From Pseudomonas sp. LD120 (GTDB lineage Bacteria > Pseudomonadota > Gammaproteobacteria > Pseudomonadales > Pseudomonadaceae), in contig NZ_WVHL01000005.1 in the NCBI RefSeq assembly GCF_009861525.1, positions 930,001 to 994,000 on the forward strand: a DNA stretch of 64,000 bases, read 5' to 3'. Position 1 is the stretch's first letter. The number at the start of each line of letters is the position of its first letter. Below the pieces are notes generated by a model. That model was not told the origin of the DNA. It did not search any database and was given only the letters and a program-made list of their open reading frames with translations. Both the position numbers and the translations under genes were made by a program. Shown here piece after piece: positions 18,663 through 28,743 of this stretch.

Positions 18663-18754
18663 TCAGTAGCGCTGCCCCTGCCTGAGTGGGGCTTCGCGGT
18701 CGATGGCAACGCCATGTGCTTCGACCAGTCTTTGTCCTCCCAAGAGGATTGCCG

Positions 18755-19126
18755 GTGGCCAAAAAAGCCGCATCCTTCGCCGCCCTTGGTGGCCTGGTGT
18801 TTTCCACCGACGCAGGTCGACATTGCCCGGACTGTAGTCAGCCTGTGGCCGCCTGTATCTGCAAACAAACCGTGATCCCGGCCGGCGACGGCGTTGCTCG
18901 CGTGCGTCGCGAAAGCAAGGGCCGTGGCGGCAAGACGGTGACCACCATCACCGGCGTGCCCCTGGCCGAAGACGCCCTCAAGGAACTGGCGACCACCTTG
19001 AAGAAGCGCTGTGGCACCGGTGGCGCGCTAAAAGACGGCGTCATTGAAATCCAGGGCGACCATGTCGAGCTACTCTTGGCCGAACTGGTCAAGCACGGTT
19101 TCAAGGCGAAGAAGTCCGGCGGCTAG
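18755..19126 (+). CDS. SUI1/eIF1-like translation factor (YciH type)
   Basis: 123 residues from GTG at 18755, preceded by AGAGGA at 18742. The frame is open upstream, but MAKKAASFAALGGLVFSTD is the family start. An N-terminal segment with CPDC and CIC cysteines (about 27-38), possibly metal-binding, precedes the SUI1 fold containing GRGGKTVTTITGVPL, KKRCGTGGALKDGVIEIQGDH and a C-terminal LVKHGFKAKKSGG. YciH proteins resemble eIF1 and may affect initiation fidelity under stress. The role in bacteria remains debated. Confidence 0.93.
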   Translation: MAKKAASFAALGGLVFSTDAGRHCPDCSQPVAACICKQTVIPAGDGVARVRRESKGRGGKTVTTITGVPLAEDALKELATTLKKRCGTGGALKDGVIEIQGDHVELLLAELVKHGFKAKKSGG

Positions 19127-19130
19127 CAGC

Positions 19131-19210
19131 CTCTGTGAAAACCACCTCTGACTGGACCCTGTCTTGATTCGCTCAGGACGCTGGCGTCGTCTCCCATGGT
19201 TTTCACAGAG
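19131..19210. repeat. 80-bp element bounded by perfect 14-bp inverted repeats
   Basis: The arms CTCTGTGAAAACCA (19131-19144) and TGGTTTTCACAGAG (19197-19210) are exact reverse complements. Between them lie 52 bp with an inner GACGC-TG-GCGTC hairpin (about 19178-19189). It starts 5 bp after the SUI1 gene stop. It could be a terminator, an RNA structure or a small transposon-derived element; no convincing target duplication is seen. Confidence 0.7.
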
Positions 19211-19349
19211 CCTGTTCATGAACGGTTTCTAAACTCAGCACGGCAGGCGCGGTCTATTGCGCTTGCAGGCTAATCGTCATTTTCATTCTTTAGACTGCGC
19301 CGACCCCGGATTGGGGCGGCGCTCTATGACTTCTTTATAGGGGACTTCG

Positions 19350-21263
<1,914 letters not shown>

Positions 21264-21300
21264 CGGCCTGGGCATCCCGGTGATGCCTGCCCGTTGCTGA

Positions 21301-21339
21301 AAAAAAGCCGCTGCCTCCGATCGAGGCCGCGGCTTTTTT
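21301..21339 (+). terminator. Rho-independent terminator of speA
   Basis: AAAAAAGCCGC (21301-21311) pairs with GCGGCTTTTTT (21329-21339); an inner CCTC/GAGG pairing closes the loop and a T-run ends it. It lies 38 bp past the speA stop and is nearly symmetric, so it may work on both strands. Confidence 0.9.
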
Positions 21340-21436
21340 CGTCTGTGGTTGTTGGCCGCCACAGAAGGTGGGGCTGTGTCCAATTTGCAGCTAGCCTGCG
21401 AAGAGGCGTCCATGGTGGGCGCAACGAGGCTGGCTG

Positions 21437-22312
21437 ATGCTCAATACATCAAAACGCGCCTGGCGCGTGTTGTTCGGTAGTGTGCTGGTGAGTCTGCTGA
21501 CGGCTTGTTCGCCGCTCAAGGTGCTCAACGCCCTGACACCCAGCAGTACCTTCATCAAGACCCGAGACATTGCCTATGGCAGCGACCCACGGCAGCAGCT
21601 CGACGTCTATCAGCCTCGGCAGGTGGTGCCCGGTGCCCCAGTGGTGGTGTTCTTCTACGGAGGCAGTTGGAACAGTGGCTCGCGCCGCGACTATGACTTT
21701 GTCGGCGAGGCCCTGGCCTCGCGGGGGATGGTGGTGGTCCTGGCGGACTACCGGCTGTATCCACAGGTGCGTTACCCGGTCTTTCTTGAAGACGCGGCCC
21801 GCGCGGTGGCCTGGACTCATCAGCACATCGGCGACTTTGGCGCCGACCCCCAGCGCTTGTTCCTGATGGGGCACAGTTCGGGAGCGTACAACGCAGCGAT
21901 GCTGGCTCTGGATCCACGGCTGCTGGAAGAGGTCGGGCTGACGCCACAGATCATCAAGGGCTGGATCGGCCTGGCCGGGCCCTATGACTTTCTGCCGATT
22001 CGCAACCCTGAGGTGCGTCCGGTGTTTTTCTACCCGGACTCGCCGCCGGACTCGCAGCCCATCAATCATGTCAGCCGAGGCGCGCCACCGGCTCTGCTGA
22101 TCGCGTCCAATGATGATTCACTGGTCAATCCACGGCGCAATACCGGTGGTCTGGCCAGCAAGCTGCGAGCGGCGGGGGTGCCGGTGCAGGCGTTCTATTT
22201 CTCCTGTACCAGCCACGCCACCCTGGTCGCAGCGCTGTCGCGACCTTTACGCGCGCTGGCTCCGGTACTGGATCGGGTCAGTGGCTTTGTCGAATCGACA
22301 CCGACTCAGTGA
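21437..22312 (+). CDS. Lipoprotein alpha/beta hydrolase (esterase/peptidase fold)
   Basis: 291 residues. A lipoprotein signal ends in the lipobox LLTAC (Cys at about 24). The hydrolase domain has an oxyanion-hole segment VVFFYGGSWNSGSR (HGG variant with Tyr), the nucleophile elbow GHSSGA, an Asp near NDDSLVNP and the catalytic His near CTSHATLV. This fits the BD-FAE/carboxylesterase group. The protein should be membrane-anchored and periplasmic; the substrate is unknown. It converges with the MATE gene, overlapping it by 7 nt at the 3' ends. Confidence 0.88.
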   Translation: MLNTSKRAWRVLFGSVLVSLLTACSPLKVLNALTPSSTFIKTRDIAYGSDPRQQLDVYQPRQVVPGAPVVVFFYGGSWNSGSRRDYDFVGEALASRGMVVVLADYRLYPQVRYPVFLEDAARAVAWTHQHIGDFGADPQRLFLMGHSSGAYNAAMLALDPRLLEEVGLTPQIIKGWIGLAGPYDFLPIRNPEVRPVFFYPDSPPDSQPINHVSRGAPPALLIASNDDSLVNPRRNTGGLASKLRAAGVPVQAFYFSCTSHATLVAALSRPLRALAPVLDRVSGFVESTPTQ

Positions 22313-23652
22313 GCCCGGGTGAACCAGAGGTCGCGGCGTTGCAGGTGCCAGGCGAAGGCTGCCAGGGTCAGGCTGCGCAGGAGCATGAACAGCAGAAACG
22401 TCAGCCACAGGCCATGATTGCCAAAGCCTTGCAGGGCCCAGGCGAAGGGCAGCAGCAGGAGCACGCTGAGGAGCATGCCGTTGCGCATTTCCCGGGCCCG
22501 GGTGGCACCGATGAACAGACCGTCCAGCAGGTAGCTCCAGACCGCGATCAAGGGCAGTACGGCAAGGTAGGGCAAATAGATGAAGGCCGTCTGGCGCACG
22601 TCAGGCATGTTGGTCTGCATCTCGATAAACAGATGGCCACCCAGTAGGAACAGCACGGCAAACCCCAGGCTGGCCAGCAGCGACCAGCCTCCGGCCACCA
22701 CCAGCGAACGGCGTAGCGCCTGGCGGTCATGGGCGCCGATGGCATGCCCGCACAGGGCTTCTACCGCATGAGCCAGCCCGTCCAGAGCGTGGGCCGTGAG
22801 CAGAAGACCATTGAGCAGCAAGGCGTTGGCCGCCACCGTGGCATCGCCGAGGCGCGCACCTTGCACGGTAATCAGGAAGAACACCGATTGCAGGGCCAGG
22901 CTGCGGATGAAAATGTCGCGGTTCACCGCCAACAGTGGGCGCCAGCTTTGCCAGCGGCGCAGCGTGGCCCAGACGATCTGCCCCGGGTAGGCGCGCAGGG
23001 CTGGGCGGGTCAGGGCCAGGCCGATCAGGGCGCCGGTCCATTCGGCAATCACCGAGGCCCGGGCCGAGCCCGCCACGCCCCAGTCCAGCCCGAGGACGAA
23101 CCACAGGTTGAGGGCAATGTTGACCAGGTTGGTGCTGAGCAGGATGGCCAGCGGCGCCCGGGCATTCTGGGTGCCGAGGAACCAGCCGACCAAGGCGAAG
23201 CTGGCCAGGGCGGCAGGCAGGCCCAACAGGCGGGTATGAAAAAACGCCCGGGTCATCTGCTCCAGCTCCGCCGAGGGTTGCATCAGTTGCAGCGCCGCGC
23301 CGCTCAAGGGCACGCCGATGGCCCCCAGCAGCAGCGCCAGGCCCAGGGCCAGCAACAGGCCCTGGAGCAGGACCTGCCGTAGGGCCGCGCCATCGCCGCG
23401 GCCAGCGGCCTGAGCGGCAAAACCGGTGGCGCCCATGCGCAGAAAGCCCATGGCCCAGGCGAGAAAGGTATAGAGGCTGGCGCCGACCGCCACCGCCCCC
23501 AATTGGTGGGCGTGGGGCAGGTGGCCAATCACCGTGCTGTCCACCAGGGCCACCAGAGGCACGGAAATGTTCGACAGGATCATCGGCGCGGCCAGGGCCC
23601 AGACGCGACGATGGGTGGGGCGATGACGCCAATCGGTAATCAGAGGGGACAT
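22306..23652 (-). CDS. MATE-family efflux transporter, DinF-like
   Basis: 448 residues from ATG at 23652, preceded by AAGGAG. Twelve hydrophobic segments are visible, starting VWALAAPMILSNISVPLVALVDSTVIGHL; the VDSTVIGHL motif is typical of the DinF branch. MATE proteins expel drugs or organic cations using Na+ or H+ gradients. The frame runs 14 codons further upstream without an RBS. No SOS box is evident nearby, so LexA control as in E. coli dinF is not supported here. Confidence 0.92.
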   Translation of the reverse strand: MSPLITDWRHRPTHRRVWALAAPMILSNISVPLVALVDSTVIGHLPHAHQLGAVAVGASLYTFLAWAMGFLRMGATGFAAQAAGRGDGAALRQVLLQGLLLALGLALLLGAIGVPLSGAALQLMQPSAELEQMTRAFFHTRLLGLPAALASFALVGWFLGTQNARAPLAILLSTNLVNIALNLWFVLGLDWGVAGSARASVIAEWTGALIGLALTRPALRAYPGQIVWATLRRWQSWRPLLAVNRDIFIRSLALQSVFFLITVQGARLGDATVAANALLLNGLLLTAHALDGLAHAVEALCGHAIGAHDRQALRRSLVVAGGWSLLASLGFAVLFLLGGHLFIEMQTNMPDVRQTAFIYLPYLAVLPLIAVWSYLLDGLFIGATRAREMRNGMLLSVLLLLPFAWALQGFGNHGLWLTFLLFMLLRSLTLAAFAWHLQRRDLWFTRAH

Positions 23653-23795
23653 GCGGGCTCCTTGCGAGAGCCGGCATTGTAGCCTCAGCGCCACGAGGCG
23701 CGGAGGCTTGGGCCAATGTTGATGTTCGACGATGCGACGTTAAACAGGCGTGGCCCAGGTTCGCTGGAGAGGGAGCCAGCTCCCGCCCCAGTGGC

Positions 23796-24089
23796 TCAGT
23801 GGATGATCCAGCTCAACAGCCAGAGACCGAATACCAGCCAGATGATGCCGAGGAGGATCGAGGCGCGCATGAAGGCGCGGATCGCCCAATAGAGAAACAT
23901 CAGGCCGATGACCAAGGCGATGATGCTGATGATCGAAGTGTCCATGCCCAGGGCTCTGGACAGTCCATCGACAAAGTTGCCGCCGGCGTGGGTCAGGGTG
24001 TTGAACAAGCCGCTGAGCAGATCGACGATAAACCGGATGACCGAACCGATGGCTTGGCCGAGCCACTCGAAGAAGCTTTCTACCTGCAT
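23796..24089 (-). CDS. Small conserved membrane protein
   Basis: 97 residues with an amphipathic N-terminal half (about 1-48) and two closely packed hydrophobic helices at the C-terminus (about 52-70 and 76-95, ending LWLLSWIIH). No catalytic motif is visible and I do not recognise a named family. It stands alone between the MATE gene and the MazG-like gene. The composition looks like a real inner-membrane protein and codon use is like the neighbours. Confidence 0.75.
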   Translation of the reverse strand: MQVESFFEWLGQAIGSVIRFIVDLLSGLFNTLTHAGGNFVDGLSRALGMDTSIISIIALVIGLMFLYWAIRAFMRASILLGIIWLVFGLWLLSWIIH

Positions 24090-24196
24090 GTGTGTGTCCT
24101 GATCAGAGAGGGGGCAAGCTGCCCGAGCTCAACCTTGGGCCATGAAGGCCCGAGGCGAGTTCCCCACAGCATAGAAGCTGCCGGGGCTGCACATTC

Positions 24197-24222
24197 TGTA
24201 GGAGCCGGCCTGCCGGCGAAAG
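24197..24222. repeat. Pseudomonas REP-like sequence
   Basis: The stretch TGTAGGAGCCGGCCTGCCGG followed by CGAA matches the common Pseudomonas REP form (GTAGGAGC, then a GC-rich palindrome). The palindrome is GCCGGC-CT-GCCGGC. It lies in the non-coding gap 24090-24277, which otherwise shows no gene. Confidence 0.7.
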
Positions 24223-24277
24223 TGCGCTTGCGTCCCGGGTCCATCCCCCGGAAGCTATACGCCTTCAGGAGACCCCG

Positions 24278-24583
24278 ATGAACCTAGAGCAACTGACCCA
24301 ACGCCTGCACGCCATTCGTGATCGCAACGACTGGCGGCAGTTTCACAGCCCGAAAAACCTGGCCATGGCCGCCAGTGTCGAAATGGCCGAACTGGTGGAA
24401 ATCTTCCAGTGGCTGACCGAGGACCAGTCGCGGCAACTGCCGGCGGACACGCTGGCCCACGCCGGGCAAGAAGTGGGCGACATCGTCCTTTACCTGCTGT
24501 TGCTGTGCAGCGAATTGGGGCTGGACATGGACCAGGTGGTGCGCAGCAAGCTGGCGGACAGCGAACGGCGGTTCTGCTCATGA
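24278..24583 (+). CDS. MazG-like nucleotide pyrophosphohydrolase
   Basis: 101 residues, all-alpha. The metal-binding pattern is present as SVEMAELVEIFQW (EMAEL) and GQEVGDIVLYLLLL (EVGD), spaced as in the RS21-C6/dCTPase-like MazG group. Such enzymes hydrolyse nucleoside triphosphates to monophosphates and may clean modified nucleotides from the pool. Its stop overlaps the start of cmoM by 4 nt (ATGA), so the two are translationally coupled. Confidence 0.88.
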   Translation: MNLEQLTQRLHAIRDRNDWRQFHSPKNLAMAASVEMAELVEIFQWLTEDQSRQLPADTLAHAGQEVGDIVLYLLLLCSELGLDMDQVVRSKLADSERRFCS

Positions 24584-25329
24584 GCGATCGGCATTTCGAC
24601 CAGTTGGCGACCCGTTTCGCCGAGAAGATCTATGGCGGCGCCAAGGGCGCTATCCGTCTCGCGGTGCTTCAGGCCGATCTCAAGGAAAGCCTGCCCGAGC
24701 GGCCGCTGCGGGTGCTGGATATTGGCGCGGGCCTGGGGCACATGTCGTTGTGGCTGGCTGAGCGTGGGCACCAGGTAACCCTGGCCGAGCCGGCCGGGCC
24801 GATGCTGGAAGGCGCCCGCCAGCGCTTCGCCGAGGCCGGACAGTCGGCGACCTTTATCCAGGCGCCCTGGCAGGCGCTGCTGGGGCAACTGAACCAGCCT
24901 TACGACTTGGTGCTCTGTCATGCGGTGCTGGAATGGCTGGCCGAGCCTCATGCGATCCTGCCGGTGCTGCATCAACTGACTGCCGCCGACGGTTGGTTGT
25001 CCCTGGCGTTCTACAACCGCGACGCCTTGGTTTATCGCAATCTGCTCAAGGGCCACTTTCGCAAGATGCGCAAGAACGACATGGCGGGGGAGAAGCAGAG
25101 TCTGACTCCGCAACAGCCGCTTGATCCCCGTGAGCTGGCGGCGCAACTTGAAGGCTCGTGGCGAGTCGAAATCCAGAGCGGAGTGCGGGTTTTCCACGAT
25201 TACATGCCGGTGGAATTCCAGGCTCGCGCTGAGCTGACCGATCTGCTGGAGATGGAGTTGGCTCATCGTCGACACCCAAGTTTCGCCGGGCTTGGGCGTT
25301 ATCTGCATTGGCTGTGCCGGCCGGTATAA
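24580..25329 (+). CDS. cmoM: tRNA 5-carboxymethoxyuridine methyltransferase
   Basis: 249 residues from ATG at 24580. SAM-binding motif I is LDIGAGLGHMSLWLAERG. The segments LCHAVLEWLAEP, FYNRDALVYRNLLKGHF, SGVRVFHDYM and GRYLHWL match CmoM (formerly SmtA) of E. coli, which methylates cmo5U34 to mcmo5U in tRNAs. The N-terminal MSDRHFDQLATRFAEKIYGGAKGAI also resembles CmoM. Coupling to the upstream MazG-like gene is by a 4-nt overlap. Confidence 0.9.
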   Translation: MSDRHFDQLATRFAEKIYGGAKGAIRLAVLQADLKESLPERPLRVLDIGAGLGHMSLWLAERGHQVTLAEPAGPMLEGARQRFAEAGQSATFIQAPWQALLGQLNQPYDLVLCHAVLEWLAEPHAILPVLHQLTAADGWLSLAFYNRDALVYRNLLKGHFRKMRKNDMAGEKQSLTPQQPLDPRELAAQLEGSWRVEIQSGVRVFHDYMPVEFQARAELTDLLEMELAHRRHPSFAGLGRYLHWLCRPV

Positions 25330-25340
25330 CGGAGTGCGCA

Positions 25341-25949
25341 ATGAAACGCCGCCTGGGTCTGATCCTTCTGTGTTCCGGGCTTGCCGCCTGTCAGGGCAGC
25401 AACCCCTATGTCGCCAGTTCCAACCCGCTGCCGCCGGCGCCACCGCAAGCGGCCAACACCTTCGACCGCAGCGCCTACCCTGCGCCGCAACGGGACTATG
25501 GGCGCTACCGCAATTGGGCCTGGCTCAATGGGCGCCTGCCCAGCGGCTCGGCCTGGGCCGACTCGGCGCAGATCGCCGAAGCGGTCAGTGGCGCGCTGGA
25601 TCAGCGCGGCCTGCGTCCCTTGCATGACAACCGTCCGGCGGACCTTTGGGTCAGCGCCGACTTGCACCTGGAGAAACGCCTGCGCCAGGTTCAGGATGAT
25701 TACGGGTATGGCGGCTATGGTGGCTACAACCGTTACGGCCCCGGCTACGGCATGTACGGCAGTGTCCCGGTGGTGCGCAGCTACGAAGTGGAAGTGGTGG
25801 TGGTCCGGGTCAATCTCTACGACGGCGCCAGTGGCCAGCCGGTATGGAGCGCCAGCGCTGAAACCAGCAGCCGGGGCAGTCTCAGCGAGCGCGCCGAGGC
25901 GCTGCGCGAAGCGGTGCAACAGGCGATGGCGGCCTATCCTCCCAGTTAG
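25341..25949 (+). CDS. DUF4136 lipoprotein (first of a tandem pair)
   Basis: 202 residues from ATG at 25341; the open frame upstream overlaps cmoM and lacks a signal. A lipoprotein signal ends in LAAC (Cys at about 17). After a proline-rich linker the DUF4136 domain has the RNWAWLNGR segment, DQRGLRPLHDNRPADLWV and a Tyr/Gly-rich loop (YGYGGYGGYNRYGPGYGMYG), then VNLYDGASGQPVWSASAE. DUF4136 proteins are outer-membrane lipoproteins of unknown role. The next gene encodes a paralogue. Confidence 0.88.
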   Translation: MKRRLGLILLCSGLAACQGSNPYVASSNPLPPAPPQAANTFDRSAYPAPQRDYGRYRNWAWLNGRLPSGSAWADSAQIAEAVSGALDQRGLRPLHDNRPADLWVSADLHLEKRLRQVQDDYGYGGYGGYNRYGPGYGMYGSVPVVRSYEVEVVVVRVNLYDGASGQPVWSASAETSSRGSLSERAEALREAVQQAMAAYPPS

Positions 25950-25990
25950 TCGAACCACCGCCGTTCTTGCTCTTCAAGCGGAGAAACAAC

Positions 25991-26548
25991 ATGTTCCATC
26001 GAATCGCGTTACTGGTCTGTGCCGCCCTGCTCAGTGCTTGCGCCGCCGCGCCAGTCAATCATGACTTCGACGCCAGCCGGGACTTTGGCGCCTATCGCAG
26101 TTGGAGCTGGAAAGAACCCGCCTTGCAATACCGCCCCGACGACCCGCGGATCAGGAGCGACCTGACCGAGCGACGCATTCGCCAGGCCGTGGCCGAACAA
26201 CTGGATCAGCGTGGCTTGCGCCCGGTTCAGGGTGCAGGTCGGGCTGACCTGACTGTCCAGGCGTACCTGATCGTCGAGGACCGTCAGCAACAGGTCAGCA
26301 CCAACTATGGTGGCGGCTGGGGCGGTCCCTGGAATGGTTACTGGGGTGGGCCGATGTACAACGAAACCCGCAGCATGACCTACAAGGTGGCGACCCTTCA
26401 GATCGACCTGCTGGACGGCAAGGACGGCAAGCTGGTGTGGCGTGGCAGTGACGAACAGATGCTCAGCGACTCCCCCCGTCCCGAGGATCGCGCTGCGGCG
26501 ATACGTACCACGGTGATGCGCATTCTGCAGAATTACCCACCCCACTGA
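25991..26548 (+). CDS. DUF4136 lipoprotein (second of a tandem pair)
   Basis: 185 residues from ATG at 25991 with a GGAG site upstream. The signal ends in LLSAC (Cys at about 16). The domain order repeats that of the preceding protein: YRSWSWKEP, DQRGLRPVQGAGRADL, a Gly/Trp loop (NYGGGWGGPWNGYWGG) and LLDGKDGKLVWRGSDE. Shared sequence and 41-bp spacing point to gene duplication and co-transcription. Function unknown. Confidence 0.88.
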   Translation: MFHRIALLVCAALLSACAAAPVNHDFDASRDFGAYRSWSWKEPALQYRPDDPRIRSDLTERRIRQAVAEQLDQRGLRPVQGAGRADLTVQAYLIVEDRQQQVSTNYGGGWGGPWNGYWGGPMYNETRSMTYKVATLQIDLLDGKDGKLVWRGSDEQMLSDSPRPEDRAAAIRTTVMRILQNYPPH

Positions 26549-26724
26549 GCTCATGGCCGGCCCTGTACCGCGGATCACCGAGAGCGCCGCAAGCCGCGTG
26601 CGTTGCCATCAGCCGCCGGCAGTCCTGCACTGGCGCCCTGGCGGCGCCGGCCCCAGGCATTGACTACACTCCTTGCACCCTTGGAGATAGCGGCTCGGCG
26701 GCGAGCTGGTAAAGGAGTGCCTTG

Positions 26725-28743
26725 ATGTCTCCCTTGAAGCGGTTTTCCAGTCCGCTCCGCCAGCGCGGAGCCATTGGCCTGATGGCAGCGGTGACCTTGG
26801 GCTTGGCGCTGTTGTTCATGTTGCTGGTGGTGGACAGTGGCCGGCTCTATATGGAACAGCGCAAGCTGCAGCGGGTAGCGGACAACGCGGCGCTGGAAGC
26901 CGTCAGCCGTGGCGGCAATTGCCTGGCTGGCCTGACGGCCGCCACCTATGCCGGGCAGAGTGCAGTGCGCAATGGCTTCGTCGTCGCCGCCGGCAATACC
27001 CTCACCACCACCTGTGGCTCCCTGACCACCGGAGCCAACAGCTTGCGTACCTTCAATGCCAACCCGGCACAGTCGGCGGCTGTGCGGGTAATCGCCACTA
27101 ACACCGTCCCCATCAGTGTGGCCTCGGGTATTGCTGCGCTGTTCACTTCAGGCCAGATCAACCTCACCACGCAGCTCACGGCCACCGCCGTTGCGGCTGC
27201 ACCGACGCCACCGCTGGCGCAACTGAGCATTCGCAGCACCGTAGGCACCGTCAACAGCACCAACTCACCGTTACTCAATGCCCTGGTGGGCAACATGCTC
27301 GGCGGCAGCGTGAACATCAGTGCCGTGGGCTGGAATGGCCTGCTCAACAGCGATATCAATTTGCTGAGCTACCTCGACCAACTGGCGATCGACCTGGGCG
27401 TCGCCGCCGGCAACTACACCCAGTTGCTCAACACCCAGGCGAGCCTGACTCAACTGCTCCAGACTGCCGCCACCGTGGTCCAGGCCAATGGCGCGACCGC
27501 CGACATACTGGCGGCCCTGGGGAGCCTGCAGGCGGCGGTGAGCGCTCAGATACCGGAGCTGGAACTGGGGGACATCCTGAAACTGCAGACCGGTGCCGTG
27601 TCCACCGCGCTGGATGCCAACGTGCAGCTGTTCCAACTGCTGCAAGCGATGGTTCAACTGGCCAACAGCAAGAGCGCGGTGGCGGCGGTAATACCGGCCA
27701 ACCTGCTGGGCCTGGCCAATGTGACGGTCAGGGTCAAGGTCATCGAGCCACCGCAGTTCTCGGCGGTCGGTGACCCTCGGCTGGCCATCCTCGATCCGTT
27801 GGGGCCCAATCGCATCTATGTGAGCACAGCCCAGGTACGGACGCTGGTTTCAGTCGACCTCACCGGCCTGTCCGGGGTGACCGGCCTGGCCAATGCGGTG
27901 CTGGGCCTGGTGGGTTCGCTGACGCCAACCCTCAACAATGTTCTGAGCCTGGACCTGGCGGCCACCATCAACTCTGTGGGCTGCCTGCTGGGCGCCGGGT
28001 GCCAGCAAGTCGACCCGCGAGTGCTGCCTTCTCCGCGAATCGACATCAACCTGGAACTGGGCGGCGCCAAGGCTTACGTCACCAACTACAGCTGTCCGAC
28101 GGGCAACACCGGAACCAAAAGCCTCACGGCGTACAGCGAATCGTCCCTGGCCGACATCAAGGTCGGGCAGATTGACCCCAACACGACGTTCTCTTCCGCG
28201 GTGGAGCCTGTGGTGACGCCGCTGCCGATCATCGACCTGGGTATCTGGACCTGTCGCAAGATTCTCGGGATCGGCAGTTGCGGGCCCGCACGCACAGCCT
28301 TCGCCGCCGGGGGCATCGGCATCATGGTCGACAGTTCGCTGGGGCTCAGCCAGACCGGGCCGAACGTGGGGCGGGACCTGACTTACTCAAGCGGTGCGCC
28401 GGATTTTGCTATCCCCGCGAACGTCAACCAGATGCCTAGCGAGCAGAACGCGGCCCCGACCAACAACCTCGTCGACAGCCTGTCGGGTACCCTCAGCGGG
28501 ATCAGCCTGGAGGTTTACCAGCCGGTCAACGCCAACCTCCTCGGCTCGGTGGTGGCAGGTGCGGGAGGGCTGATCAATGGTGTCACCAGCCTGATCATGC
28601 CGCTGATCAGCAACTTGCTCAGTCCCTTGCTCGATCCGCTGTTGAACAACCTGCTGGCGGCGTTGGGGGTCAGCCTGATGGATGTCGAAGTCGGCGCCAA
28701 CCTCACCTGCGGACAGACCGGCAAGGCTTACCTGGTGATTTGA
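26725..28743 (+). CDS. tadG: TadG-like protein of the Flp pilus locus
   Basis: 672 residues from ATG at 26725, preceded by AAAGGAG. The N-terminus has basic residues then RQRGAIGLMAAVTLGLALLFMLLVVDSGRL, a TadE/TadG-type membrane anchor, followed by YMEQRKLQRVADNAALEAVSRGG, the usual TadG start. The remainder is a large extracytoplasmic region rich in N, L, A and V with few charges. TadG is a minor component of the Tad secretion machine. It is on the plus strand, away from the main tadZABC run, and its 3' end overlaps the pprA 3' end by 16 bp. Confidence 0.85.
   Translation: MSPLKRFSSPLRQRGAIGLMAAVTLGLALLFMLLVVDSGRLYMEQRKLQRVADNAALEAVSRGGNCLAGLTAATYAGQSAVRNGFVVAAGNTLTTTCGSLTTGANSLRTFNANPAQSAAVRVIATNTVPISVASGIAALFTSGQINLTTQLTATAVAAAPTPPLAQLSIRSTVGTVNSTNSPLLNALVGNMLGGSVNISAVGWNGLLNSDINLLSYLDQLAIDLGVAAGNYTQLLNTQASLTQLLQTAATVVQANGATADILAALGSLQAAVSAQIPELELGDILKLQTGAVSTALDANVQLFQLLQAMVQLANSKSAVAAVIPANLLGLANVTVRVKVIEPPQFSAVGDPRLAILDPLGPNRIYVSTAQVRTLVSVDLTGLSGVTGLANAVLGLVGSLTPTLNNVLSLDLAATINSVGCLLGAGCQQVDPRVLPSPRIDINLELGGAKAYVTNYSCPTGNTGTKSLTAYSESSLADIKVGQIDPNTTFSSAVEPVVTPLPIIDLGIWTCRKILGIGSCGPARTAFAAGGIGIMVDSSLGLSQTGPNVGRDLTYSSGAPDFAIPANVNQMPSEQNAAPTNNLVDSLSGTLSGISLEVYQPVNANLLGSVVAGAGGLINGVTSLIMPLISNLLSPLLDPLLNNLLAALGVSLMDVEVGANLTCGQTGKAYLVI

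Noticed and set aside
22306..23652. LexA-controlled dinF unit
   Set aside because: No lexA gene or CTG-N10-CAG box is visible upstream.
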